DNA of 64,000 nt from assembly GCA_959347315.1 (NCBI GenBank), contig OY365811.1, positions 38,343,346 through 38,407,345 of the forward strand. Reading direction: 5' to 3'. Position 1 is the first letter of the stretch. The number at the start of each line of letters is the position of its first letter. This document shows positions 23,711 through 35,670 of the stretch, piece after piece. The notes below the pieces were generated by a model. That model did no database searches. It had not been told where the DNA came from and worked only from the letters and a program-made list of their open reading frames with translations. The DNA is from Bimastos eiseni (taxonomy: Eukaryota; Annelida; Clitellata; Crassiclitellata; Lumbricidae). Both the position numbers and the translations under genes were made by a program.

Positions 23711-25484
23711 ATAGACACAAATCATAAAACTCTACAGTTAGAAAGCTCTACTTCAAAAGCTAAGTACAGGGCAACGGCTCGATCATGAGTGCTGCGTCAC
23801 ATCAGAGGGGCTGTTCAGAGAAGTGCACAGTATAGAACCAACCCACCTGTCTACACGTTCCTACAGAAACACATCAGAAGCATCTTTTCTTCATGTCAAA
23901 GGGTCTTTCACTAAGGAAACGAACGATAGGACACCTTCAGCCTCTCATCTGAACTTGATAGGCTCTTCTTTCAAATCCCCGCCGCATCGATTGGCTCATT
24001 AACAAAGAGGAGACAATTGTAAGAACTAATAATTACTGCAACAATTAAACTGTTCTTTGTACACTCAAAGATTAGCTGAATTAGTCGTGTTCGCTTATCT
24101 TAACTCACACCTTTTCATACCTGTCCGATAGCAGCGATGGGACGACGCGAGGCCACTGGGCCGTGATAAGCAAATATCACGTATTATATATATAAAAACA
24201 TACACACACAAACATACACACATACACACACAAACACACACACATACACACAAAGACCCATACCTAGACTGCACATGCAAAAGTACACATGATACACATA
24301 TGTTTAGTCTAAACGCTGCATATCGTCTGATAGACGGCATAACCAATGACCAATGTTCGAGTACATTTCTAGCTTTATACGGGAAGAACAATGGATGCCT
24401 ATACAAAATCACACTGAAGTCAAGATTCTAATGCCTATGAGCAGGTCAAGCCCTAGTTTATCCGAGGAAGCTTTGTGTGACGTCATCATCCCCAGCAGGT
24501 TGTAGGTTCTTTCCATCTGCCACGCAAGGCTGCCTACATTGTTGTCCCTAGGGCTCTAACTTCCAAAGTGCTCCATAAAAGCTTCCCAGTGGTCAGTCCA
24601 TCTTCCTGGAATATGTTGTCTAGCAACTTCCATAATGAACCTCTTGTTCTTTCTTTGTCTTCCTTCCGCAACCAATTGAAAACCATCCTTCGATCGTGTT
24701 TTGGTGTTGTCAGGTCGAGAGCGCCTCTGAGGAGTCTCTCCATATAAATTCACGATTACGATTACAAATTTACAATTACGTACGTATAAACATAAATACA
24801 GGTACACAAATATATGCAAAAACATACACACATATACAATAAATATATGCAAAAACGACAAGGGTTCCGCCAACAGAAATGAAGGCTGAACAGGCGGACA
24901 TCATCATCATCATCATAGGGCCATCATCAGGGATCGGAGGCACGTTCAACGTCTGCTGGGCCATGAGAGACCGCACAAAAAATACAACGACCCCACCCAT
25001 TTGATCTCCCTGATAGGGAAAATAAGAACTTTACACCCAGATTACTGTACAAAAACATCTATTAAGCACTCTCATGTTCCCTAATCGTCCACGTTTCCGA
25101 CGAAGTTAGGCCTATATTAAACTCAAAGACTGAGTGACACCTCTGTAATATCATGAACTTGTAAGTCGCTGCGTGTTGACAGCGGTATTTCTTTTTTAAT
25201 TAACGAAAATACAATACAATAGAAAAATACATATACAAATACACATATATACATGTATAATCGAAACACAAATGCATAATAAAAACCCAATAAAAACAAT
25301 AATGCAGCAACAGTAAGAAACAGTTGCCAACGGAGAGATCACTTTGACTAACGCCCTGAGGGATTCTCGCATTTGCAAAGCAACGACCGTGTAAATACTC
25401 GTCACACACAACAAAAGGACAAAAGACAGTCATCAAAGAAAAAACCCAGTAACAACCTGGATGACCTCAGCAGTTGGTATGTGA
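23711..25484. other. Intron-like sequence, unresolved minus-strand frames
   Basis: (CA)n/(CATACA)n lies at 24200-24260. On the minus strand 24534-24873 carries two overlapping open frames of mixed composition that read like protein (one ends ...GRWTDHWEAFMEHFGS). I could not place them in any family, and a broken retroelement ORF is possible. A (CAT)n run lies at 24898-24917. Confidence 0.35.
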
Positions 25485-25640
25485 AAATTAGTCACTCTCA
25501 CAAAATACATTCTGACATTGGGCATTGTGACACTAGGCATTCTGACATTAGCCATTCTGCCGACATTAGCCATTCTGCCGACATTAGACATTCTGACATT
25601 AAGGATTCTGACAATAACGTTAGACACCAGACATTACAAT
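25485..25640. repeat. 18-bp tandem repeat of CATTCTGACATTAG type
   Basis: Seven or eight copies of 'cattctgacattagc' carry small insertions. Two central units have an extra 'ccg' (GCCGACATTAGCCATTCT). Confidence 0.8.
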
Positions 25641-25904
25641 GACCAGGGTCTGTATAATTCTAGATGAGCAAATGGAAGAGAAAAATGGACCTGGAAATTC
25701 AAACAGATGCAAATGAAGGAGGCCCAGTCGTCACCTCAGAGATGGATGGATGGATGGATGAATGGAAGGACGGATGAATGGCGGGATGCCAACGAGATCT
25801 TTGAACGGACACCTTTCATCAACCAGGATAAATAACTCAGCAGCACTAATCTCCGGAGTCAGCAAATACACCATCAATCCATCCATCCACCCATACATAC
25901 ATCC
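25641..25904. other. Spacer with (GGAT)n
   Basis: A GATGGATGGATGGATG run lies at 25741-25761, the complement of the large CATC block downstream. Otherwise this is unique sequence with no gene. Confidence 0.4.
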
Positions 25905-26360
25905 ACACGTCCACCTACACATCCATCCTAACAAACATCCACACGTCCACCTACACATCCATCCTAACAAACATCCACACGTCCACCTACACATCCATCC
26001 TAACAAACATCCACACGTCCACCTACACATCCATCCTAACAAACATCCACACGTCCACCTACACATCCATCCTAACAAACATCCACACGTCCACCTACAC
26101 ATCCATCCTAACAAACATCCACACGTCCACCTACACATCCATCCTAACAAACATCCACACGTCCACCTACACATCCATCCTAACAAACATCCACACGTCC
26201 ACCTACACATCCATCCTAACAAACATCCACACGTCCACCTACACATCCATCCTAACAAACATCCACACGTCCACCTACACATCCATCCTGACAAACATCC
26301 ACACGTCCACCTACACATCAATCCTAACAAACATCCACACGTCCACCCACCTATACATAC
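25905..26360. repeat. 36-bp minisatellite, about 12-13 near-identical copies
   Basis: The unit is 'caaacatccacacgtccacc' plus 'tacacatccatcctaa'. Most copies are identical; the last two carry single substitutions (cctgac, atcaat). 36 bp keeps frames open, giving [12 protein letters not shown] on the plus strand and a Cys/Trp-rich repeat on the minus strand. There are no unique spacers, so it is not a CRISPR array. It is bordered on the right by the CATC block and may have grown from it. Confidence 0.9.
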
Positions 26361-26436
26361 ATCCAGTACAAATATATGTCTTCCTTCAACTGTTTATCTG
26401 TTCACCAGTACGTTTGTTCCTAGGCACAGGAGTCTA

Positions 26437-27345
26437 TTCACCCATCCATCCATCCATCCATCCATCCATCCATCCATCCATCCATCCATCCATCCATCCA
26501 TCCATCCATCCATCCATCCATCCATCCATCCATCCACCCACCCACCCACCCACCCATCCATCCATCCATCCATCCATCCATCCATCCATCCATCCATCCA
26601 TATATCCATCCATCCATCCATCCATCCATATATCCATCCATCCATCCATCCATCCATCCATCCATATATCCATCCATCCATCCATCCATCCATCAATCCA
26701 TCCATCCATCCATCCATCCATCCATATATCCATCCATCCATCCATCCATCCATCCATCCATCCATCCATCCATCCATCCATCCATCAATCCATCCATCCA
26801 TCCATCCATATATCCATCCATCCATCCATCCATCCATCCATCCATCCATCCATCCATCCATCCATATATCCATCCATCCATCCATCCATCCATCCATCCA
26901 TCCATCCATCCATCCATCAATCCATCCATCCATCCATATATCCATCCATCCATCCATCCATCAATCCATCCATCCATCCATCCATCCATCCATATATCCA
27001 TCCATCCATCCATCCGTCCGTCCATCCATCCATATATCCATCAATCCATCCATCCATCCATCCATCCATCCATATATCCATCCATCCATCCATCCATCCA
27101 TCCATCCATATATCCATCCATCCATCCATCCATCCATATATCCATCCATCCATCCATCCATCCATCCATATATCCATCCATCCATCCATCCATCCATCCA
27201 TCCATCAATCCATCCATCCATCCATCCATCCATATATCCATCCATCCATCCATCCATCAATCCATCCATCCATCCATCCATCCATCCATATATCCATCCA
27301 TCCATCCATCCATCCATCCATCCATCCATCCATCCACTCATTCAT
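26437..27345. repeat. (CATC)n block of about 900 bp with ordered interruptions
   Basis: Nearly pure CATC repeat is broken by about 14 'catatatc' and 8 'catcaatc' interruptions and one CACCCACCC stretch at 26534-26555. These fall at irregular 10-62 bp spacing. All six frames are open for long distances (IHPS/WMDG repeats), which is an artefact. Confidence 0.95.
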
Positions 27346-27774
27346 TCACCAACAACCCTTCTATACATACATCCATCAAACCATCCATCAAACCATTCAT
27401 CCATCTAATGTCATTCAGTCACGCAGCCATCCATCCATGCCCCATTCTGTCCATCCATCTGTCCATCCATCTGTCCATCCATCCATCCATCCATCCAGCT
27501 AAATCTCCACCGTCAATGTCAACTGGTCTGCCACACCCAATTCTCCACTGTCCGCTTAACTCCTCATCTGACATAATGTCTTTATGCCAACTTTAATCCT
27601 TCTGCCAAACAAAGTGATCCTAAGGTAAACTAAACAAGTCCCCTTATCGACCTTTCATGAACCTGACCACCGATTTTACCCTCAGGCAACGAACCAAACA
27701 AATCGTATATCACATTCAGAGAGACGACCGATAGAGCTATTCAAACTGGAAGTGACTTCACAATCTAGGTGATA
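27346..27774. other. Edge of CATC block and non-coding spacer
   Basis: Diverged CATC words continue to about 27500 (including CCATCTGTCCAT repeats), then unique sequence without a gene. Confidence 0.45.
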
Positions 27775-28335
27775 TGGTACTGATAATAGTAGTCAAGGCA
27801 ATTTTATAGTCAGGGCAACTCTATGATCAAGAGACCCAATGAGATTCAGCCAGTCACTGCCATTATTGAGTCAAGGCAACTTCATAATGTTGTAACCTAA
27901 GTGATTTTGTAATCAAGACAATTTCAATCAATACAAATTAAATCAGGGCAATTTCAATCAAGGTGATTTCTTAGTTAATGTGATTTCTATTCAACGTGAT
28001 CTTATGTTATCGATTTTCATATTCAATGTTATTTTTCATAGTTAAAGTCATATTGTGGTCATGACTACAATATCACTTCGACTACAACAAATCGTAATTT
28101 CAGAGTCATGTCAGCTTCGTAGTCATGTCAACTTCGTTGTCATGTCAATTTCGAAGTCATGTGAATTTTACAGTCATGGAAATTTTGAAGTCATGTCAAT
28201 TTCGTAGGACTCATGTCCATTTCGTAGCCATGTCAATGTCGTAGCCATGGAAATTTTGCATACATGTCAATTTCGTAGTCATGGTAATATCGTAGTTGTG
28301 GCAATTTCATAATCGTGGCACTTTTATGGTCGAGA
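27775..28335. repeat. Diverged ~18-20-bp GTCATGTCAATTTCGTA repeat
   Basis: From 28085 to 28330 the words 'tagtcatgtcaatttcg' recur about 12 times at 17-22 bp spacing. The left part (27790-28080) carries an older, more diverged form ('agtcaaggcaatttta'). Confidence 0.65.
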
Positions 28336-28909
28336 CGACTTAATCAGGTACACATTGATTCAGCAAATTGGAAGGATCTGCTGGTGATGGATTACATGAG
28401 ATAGCATGGACAGCATTGAACTGGTTGGTCATTGATGAAAATCCCAGGAAGATTAAACTCAAAGGAGAACAGACCCAGATGGGGTTAGTGTTAAGACCCA
28501 TCCATAATTATAGTGACTGGAATCAGTGTTAGAATCCCATCACATAATCCCTTTTCGCACGGAATGCACCGCCCTGCAATATCACTGAGCCTATTATGTC
28601 ACTAAAATAAATGCTAAAATACGGTCAATCCTTTCCAAACCTGATACAGCAACAAATGAAACATGTGATACACGTTTGTTGAACATTGATTATTTTAATA
28701 TACAAATACAATGTAGGGGCCCTATTTATGTACATTGATACATGCACAAACAAATATATAAATATACATACAATGTAATATACAATACTAAAATAGCATC
28801 GCATGTAAATTCATGAGCATACATACATGTAACACTTATATACAGACATATATATACATAAATACAGACATATATAAAAATACACACAAACATACAAACA
28901 TATTATCCA

Positions 28910-28941
<32 letters not shown>

Positions 28942-29875
28942 CATTCATACATACACACATGACAGTCAGACAAATTATCAGGTTTTACTCAGGAATGTTT
29001 TTCTATAGAATATTCACAAACAAATGTTATTGTGATCGTAATTAGCTCACTAGAATCAGCACAAACCAGTTGGCTGTCGTTGTTAAATTCAGTTAAACAA
29101 ACTTCAAATCCACACTGTGACCAGAATTCTCTGAGGAAACAATAAGATGATTTCAACCAGAAACCCAATCAATCCTGAGCAGAACACAGAAAATCCAACC
29201 TTCTCACCTTAGAATCCAATTAAAATCGAAGAAAATTGAAGGGAAAACTTCAATCAATAAGTGTTCCTAATGACTCTGGAATTGCTGTTCGAACACCCAC
29301 TGAACAGGTAAAAGACCAACACCTCTGGATCTGAATCTGAATATGTTTTCATGTCGCCCAATAAAAACAGCCCAGCGTTCGTTCGACCAATACAATAACA
29401 TACGATAGGCCACTATACAAAAGACTGTATGTAGCCTCCGAAGACACGGCTACACGGTGTCATCCACGGTCGGTCCGGGTACACACCGATCACAAGTTCC
29501 ACTTAAACTCACTCGCCAGACGTGCTTGACACAACCGGTGCGTACCCCGTGCAGATGTCGAGCACACGCCGTGAGAAGAAGCAGTCAATGTGACTCGCGT
29601 CAGCGTTGGAGCAATTGGTGTGAGACCATCATATGAATGTTCAAACGTCTACGCAGTTACAATGTCATGCAATAAGACATTTATATAGCGCCTTGTGAAG
29701 CTCTTAATGTCCTACATATTATAACTGTAAATGACGGCAAGGGTAATGGCGTTTAACATCTTCACAAATAGACAGCCTTCATACACACATTGATACAAAC
29801 ATCTTACGGTAAATACTTACATAAATATACATGATATAATAATAATAACAATAATATTACATATACATTCAAGTG

Positions 29876-29913
<38 letters not shown>

Positions 29914-31318
29914 GACAAACATATATAGGGCCTATACAAATAAATACATCCAAATATATTAAAAATACACATACATTCTAGCATTTCAAAAATATATAAT
30001 CAGGTATGAAAATGAACCTATTAGGCCTATACATGTCAGACTTTCCTTACCATACAACAGCAGCACCATAAAACCGTGACCCGTTTCAAACTAATGTTAA
30101 CTCTGGTCTATTAATTTCGGGTGTCTCCAGTAACCGTTTATAAAGAGGACCGTTTTATTGATTGAGTTTCGCTGGGCGACCAGTAGACAGGAAATTATTA
30201 GGGTCGGCCAGAAAGCCATACAATTTGTCAATCGTCGGCGAACGGTAGAGGGAGACTGCGTTCCTTGCAACGATTGGTGCTATCTATTGAGGTCTGTTTA
30301 AATGACGTTTCGAAAACGAATGACGTATTAGTCAGACTACGTAATGTCCTACGTCATATATGTATATATATAGGCTATAAATATATGCATAATTACATAT
30401 GTCCATAGGCCTACATACATACATACATACAGAGATATATGTATATAAAGTACGTATGTTGTATACATTCGTTTTTTTTCTTTTTTATGCCTTTGAGAGG
30501 TTCTTATAAGGCGCTATATATATAGCCTAATACATACATACATACATTATGCATTAGCCAATTGGTAATCGCACTCTGGAGGGCAGCAAAAAGAAGTCAA
30601 TCAATCATTGACATACGTGCAAATGAAAGAATATCGAAAGACGACGCATACCATCCATAGTCTATATTGGCAGCCAGCATTGTTGCCCAACCCATTTCAA
30701 ACAATGAAGGAAAGAGAAAAAAATGGAAAAACAAACACAATAAACAGCATAAAAACGAAAACGGGGAAAATATTTTAAAGGCAGATATTAGACAATTCAA
30801 GCAAGAGTCAGCGGTAAAATGAAGACAACCAATTGGCGAAACAAGTTGAAGAAAATTACCCTGTCCACATGAAGCTCCTATAGAACCCACAAAATATTAA
30901 CAAATGGGATCTCCACATTGCCCACATGGTCCCAGCCAATGACCATGCATGGTAATGCTGGCAAAGCAGACACATGCAGCTGAAAACGTAAAGTAAAAAA
31001 AAGCGCCTATGAACATTTTTTAGAAAGTAACAAGGTCAGAAACAACTTTTCACCAAACACTTCATCCCACATCATCCCCAAGGTACAATAGATATACTAC
31101 CGCTCCCATTTCAAATCTGCATTCTACCATATATCTTAGGGATGGAACTGCTCACTTAAGGCCTGGAAGAGACTACCGGAAAAACAATTGTCCTTTTCCA
31201 TTATCAACAGCTCATTAAACGGAACCAGATGGGAAGAGGGTCAAACGAGGGCACATCTTGAAGCACAGGTCACGAATGCTGGTGGCGATTACGTCGATCC
31301 GGAATTCTAATCAAGGCA
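28336..31318. other. Long AT-rich non-coding stretch
   Basis: (ATAC)n at 28907-28940, (AT)n at 29878-29910, and (CATA)n at 30412-30430 and 30530-30546. SINE-tail words occur at 29680-29692 ('tttatatagcgcc') and 30505-30520 ('aaggcgctatata'). Minus-strand frame 30597-30890 is Phe/Leu/Ser rich without family signals. No gene was found. Confidence 0.4.
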
Positions 31319-31332
31319 GTTGCCATAGCAAC
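31319..31332. promoter_or_regulatory. RFX-type X-box motif GTTGCCATAGCAAC
   Basis: This 14-bp imperfect palindrome matches the X-box consensus recognised by RFX factors in animals (GTTRCC, two-base spacer, RGYAAC). The surroundings are moderately CpG-containing but I see no first exon beside it, so binding is only a possibility. Confidence 0.35.
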
Positions 31333-31560
31333 TGCTTAGAACCGGAAAGGCCTCTTTGCCCCTCTTCATTCCCCCAGAGCCCAAGGCAACAAAGTGCAAC
31401 TATTTGTCAAACAGCAGGATTTTTGCATTGTATTCACGGTCATTATACTGCATTCACTGTTGTTTGTATATTCACTTAAATATATTGCCATCTATTCAAT
31501 GAACTGCAGTGTATTCAAAGCATTATACTAGTAGATGTTAGATGTTAGTAGATGTTACTA
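31333..31560. other. Spacer, no gene seen
   Basis: Holds repeated 'gtagatgtta' words near 31528-31560, next to the left arm of the 41-bp inverted repeat. Confidence 0.35.
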
Positions 31561-31601
31561 GTATACGCACCACAGAGTATACATCAAATGCATTGATAGT
31601 A
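31561..31601 (+). repeat. Left arm of a 41-bp inverted repeat
   Basis: Starts GTATACGCACCACAG and ends GCATTGATAGTA. It is complementary to 32412-32452 with one mismatch. It may be a terminal inverted repeat or a trace of a small inverted duplication. Confidence 0.75.
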
Positions 31602-32109
31602 TTTGATTGATAGCATTGGCATTGATAGCATTACTAGTAGATGTTACTGTTAACTTGTCCTATAGGACAGTAAGGTTCATGGAGTTGAAGCGGAACACTC
31701 GTAATCGCACGCACGGCAACAACATGCTGCGCAGCGCAAATTTCATTACAAGAAAATTGGAAGTTACGCCACAGATTAACTAACACCTGCCACTTGAGGG
31801 GAAGTAGAGGGAGAGAGGGAGCCTGGGAGGGCGTGAAGAAAGATAGGGTATACATGGAAGAGCTGATGGTATGGAAGACGGAGGGTAAGACGAAGTGAGG
31901 TCTAAACTCATTTCATTTCAGTAGGTGATGCTACACTCTCAACCTACCCACACTCCCTCTACTCTTCGTCTCCCGTTTCTGTTCTATTATATTATAGATA
32001 TGCTTTTTACTACACATATATAATTAAATATACATATACATACATATACATGTATTGTATTTCACCTTAATTATTCTATTGTACAATAAAATTTACAATA
32101 TATATATAT
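31602..32109. other. Interior of inverted-repeat interval, no gene
   Basis: Contains 'tgatagcatt' and 'agtagatgttact' repeats at 31615-31645 and an AT-rich tract at 31985-32105. The 'actcatttcatttcagtaggtg' words at 31906-31927 resemble those at 41889-41910, so they are probably part of a dispersed repeat. Confidence 0.4.
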
Positions 32110-32310
32110 AGGCATGGTGGTCGAAAGGTTAAAGGTTTCGGGTAATGCAGAGACTCCAGAGAGTATAGGTTCGAGTCTCACTATGTTCATTCGCAATTGC
32201 TCAATTGTATCGCTGTGTGCACCTCTGAACTCTGGAAGGAGGGTCATCCATCAGATACAGTTGCATTGTATTGCATCCAAAGTATATTACACTGTAAACA
32301 GCATTTAAAG
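32110..32310 (+). repeat. tRNA-headed SINE, family B
   Basis: The head 'ggcatggtggtcgaaaggtt' and box B 'ataggttcgagtctcac' (32166-32182) are followed by the family body ('gtgtgcacctctgaactctg', 'cagttgcattgtattgcatc'), shared with the copy at 10402. Confidence 0.6.
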
Positions 32311-32411
32311 TATTGCACATTGATCAAGATATATATATATGTATATATATATATCTATATATATGTAGATATATATATATATATATATATATTGTAGTCA
32401 ATGTACTGTAT
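32311..32411. repeat. (AT)n microsatellite
   Basis: TATATATG/TATATCTA alternation directly after the SINE. Confidence 0.85.
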
Positions 32412-32452
32412 TACTATCAATGCATTTGATGTATACTCTGTGGTGTGTATAC
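32412..32452 (-). repeat. Right arm of the 41-bp inverted repeat
   Basis: Reverse complement of 31561-31601 at 40 of 41 bases (one C/T difference within GTGTG). Confidence 0.75.
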
Positions 32453-33082
32453 AGTTGATTAGAACCTAGCACAATGGATACAGTGCTGTCCTTTTAGGGG
32501 CAGAGAGCAGACTCATCTGAATTCTTATAAATCATTGGAGTCGACATGACTGAAATTACTCCACATAGAAACCCTTCATACATCCATGCAAGCGTCATTA
32601 CTTCCACTCTATATCTCCAACGTCAAAACTCATACATCACCAATTCCCAACAATGGAAACATCAACAACCAAACTCAACACAATTCATCACAACGTTTCA
32701 CTACCACACTACGTCTGAAATTTATTTAGCGCCTCACAAGGGCTCCTGATAGGCGCCTCATAAATATATCCAGACACATATGCAATACAGTGAGTCAGAG
32801 AGCTAGAGAGATCTTATATGTAGGCCTAGCAATGATTTCGAGAAATTTTGAAGATGTAGAACTTTCTAGATTACACGCATAGTATTAAAAATGGAAGACA
32901 AGTTCTCCTACACCAGAGATTTTGAAGTCTCCAAATTCACATTTCTAAATGAAATCATTCAGTTTGGTGCTTAAATGTGCAATATTTACAGGATATATAT
33001 ATAATTATATATATTTTTTATTTAAAAAAAATATATATCAGTTTAATTAATATTGATATGCATATATGCATGCATATATATA
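32453..33082. other. Non-coding stretch with SINE-tail words
   Basis: 'tttatttagcgcctcacaag' at 32719-32738 and 'gcgcctcataaat' near 32753 look like a short tail of retroposed elements. A degraded tRNA-like block lies near 32460-32500. No gene was found. Confidence 0.4.
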
Positions 33083-33776
33083 TTACGGCATAACCGGAAA
33101 TCGCCTCGTTCATTCGCCTCGGCCGAATATTGGACTATTCGGAAGTATTCGTCTCGGCAAATTTTACACCTGCAAATAGCTAAAAATAACTTTTTTTGAT
33201 AAAATAATTTTTATGGGATAAAATAATAACTTTTCATCAAATAAATTTAGGACTAACGGACTTATTTATAAATTATTGATTCATTAAACAAGAACTTAGC
33301 ATTCCATTGAATTTTTTTTAAATACTGATGTTAATTTACATATTTTAATTTCTCTTGATTGCATTACCCAGGTGGCTACCAAATCAGTAATTTTCCCGCT
33401 TGAATTGGCTCCACCCACTTTCCGGTAAACATTACAGAGTAAAGACGTTGTTGATAACTTCAAATTTCAAATTTTATAACAAGGTTTTACATTTTTTTCA
33501 TAAATAAAGTTATTAAATAATAAATATATTGTTATAGCCTACAGTGCGACGATATGTTATATGAAGGATATTGCTATAGACTCTGCATTGACTGTAGATA
33601 GTTCTCCGTAGCTGTACACGTGGCAGGTTAACTACGCTTTGCCTACAAATGATACTCTGCCAGTCGCTTGCCCGATTTGCCGCTACTATTCGGTTCGTAC
33701 CCGGATCCGGCAAATAGTTCATCCAAATACTCGGATTCGGTACCCGGTGGAAATTGTCTACTCGGTTATGCCCTAA
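33083..33776. mobile_element. Terminal-inverted-repeat element, about 694 bp
   Basis: The left end reads TTACGGCATAACCGG and the right end, read inwards, TTAGGGCATAACCGAG, so about 13 of the outer 14 bases agree. The element sits inside an (AT)n tract, which hides any target duplication. The interior is AT rich with 'ttcgcctcggccgaatattg' near the left and 'cccggatccggcaaatag' near the right. There is no transposase frame. A truncated, inverted copy of the right 96 bases at 38441-38536 proves it is dispersed. Confidence 0.65.
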
Positions 33777-34229
33777 TATATATATATATATATATACATA
33801 CATACATACATACACACATACATGCATACTTACATATGTGCACAGATTTGTGATTGGATTGGGGTGGTAGATGGATTGATCTGCCCGATATACAAATAAT
33901 ATACACACTTATGCAATTATACATACAGTCTTGATACAGCGATGCATTGAAACACACATGAAACCGGAATGGAGCATCAATAATTTCTGGCGACATCCTC
34001 CTCAACCGTATCACCTAAACTAAAAGCCATCCAAATAAACCGGATCTGCAGAAACCGAGAGATCGACAGATCAAACCATCGACCACCAACACCAATCCAA
34101 TCACAAACCATCGCATAATTCACCACAAGAACAGCAGTCCACGTCCTATAGCAGAGTGGCCTCAAAGAACGCACCCCTTCAGCCATCGCTGACTAAGTGG
34201 AAAATTTAATCAGCTTGACAGATCCTGGC
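33777..34229. other. Non-coding stretch
   Basis: (TA)n and (CATA)n at 33777-33830, then unique sequence with no supported exon. Confidence 0.4.
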
Positions 34230-34316
34230 TTCGTTGGTCAATGGTCACCCTTTCCATTGGTCACCCTTCCCATTGGTCACCCTTTCCATTGGCCACCCTT
34301 CCCATTGGCCACCCCT
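34230..34316. repeat. 16-bp tandem repeat GGTCACCCTTTCCATT, about 5 copies
   Basis: Copies alternate between 'ggtcaccctttccatt' and 'ggtcacccttcccatt', the last ones reading 'ggccaccc'. The alternation suggests growth as 32-bp dimers. Confidence 0.85.
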
Positions 34317-35670
34317 CTTCCCGTCCAGACTACAATCGTCAATTTCTAATGACCAACGATTCCAGCAGCGGAATCGATAGAACAGTTTGTTCTGGTTTTT
34401 GTCCTGCATGCTAAGACGCTGGTCTGCAATACAAGGGACCGCATCGACTAAATTGGGATGACGCTCACCAGCGTTCAGGCAACAACCCGTATCCCCCGTA
34501 AGGTAGACTCGTCCTTCTTTCGCTAGGCGGCAGCGTTGGCTAAATTAGATGTAGGCCTATAACGTGACGGACGCCTAGCATGGCTGCCGACAAGTGTATC
34601 CGACTCCTGTGATAACTTGCCATCGTTAATTTACACTGTACTTGCCATCATTAGTTCATACTATACTTGTAATCATACTGCTTTTTGTCAATAGTCTCCA
34701 CGAGACTTTACTCCTTCTTCATCGATTCATCATACATCGGGGGGGGGAGGAAGGGGGGGGGGGGTAAAATAAATAATCTCCATAAAAATAATCTATCCCC
34801 GGGGAGAATTAATTATGTGATAAATATAGTCACATGTATTTTACAGTTGTCGATAATATTAAGCAGATGGATTTTCTAACTTACCATTTAGAATTTTCAA
34901 AACGTACACATATGGAAGACTGAACCAATATGGTATAAATTCCAGGCACTTAATCTGATAATTAGGCGTCATAGACCATAATCACTAGACAACTATAATA
35001 TGTATAACATGCATTTATTTATATAGCAATATGCCGGTCACTATATATACGCTATAAAAATATATTACACACACTCGCATAATCATGAGGTATATGCGTA
35101 CCTACATTGAAGACTGAAGTAACCAATAACATAGCATAGATGACAGACACTTTGCCTGATTATTAGGTATCATGCACCAGATCTAAGATACGACATATAT
35201 ATATATAATATCCCGGGAGAACAGATATATATATATACATATATATACATTATTTATATAATATATAACTATAAATTATACACAATATTATATCCACTTA
35301 ATGACCGAGAACGGTCGAGTCTGTGATGGTCAATTAACACGCAGTCTGACTGTTTGGAATTTGTCCAACGCTGTCTTCATCCACGCAGAGTTCAAATTAC
35401 TTATTTCCAAGTCCTGCAATTGTTGTCCTGTAAAGAGTAAACCCTTTGGCATCCCCTCCCTGCCCTCCCGCGCCCTACCCCATCTCATCCATTTCCTCCC
35501 CACCCCATTGGTTTCGCACGCACGCTCTCTGCATTTCTAATTTGAGTGTCGGATGTCTGCAGTGCCAAACCAGAAGAATTATTTCACAGACGTCTTCTCG
35601 AATTAGTCTACAATCGACTTATCACAAAGATCTAAAACTAAATGGCTTCTGGTTGTTTGGACGGTCTTAG
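34317..35670. other. Non-coding stretch
   Basis: G run at 34740-34763 and (TA)n tracts at 35195-35280. TAGGCCTA occurs at 34552. A plus-strand frame at 35301-35540 has no recognisable family. No gene is supported. Confidence 0.4.

Noticed and set aside
25905..26360. CRISPR-like array of 36-bp direct repeats
   Set aside because: There are no unique spacers between repeats, the units are directly adjacent, and the DNA is eukaryotic.
25762..27502. 548-codon and related His/Pro/Ile-rich frames, and Trp/Met/Asp/Gly-rich complements
   Set aside because: Tandem CATC and 36-bp repeats without stops. Six frames open together.
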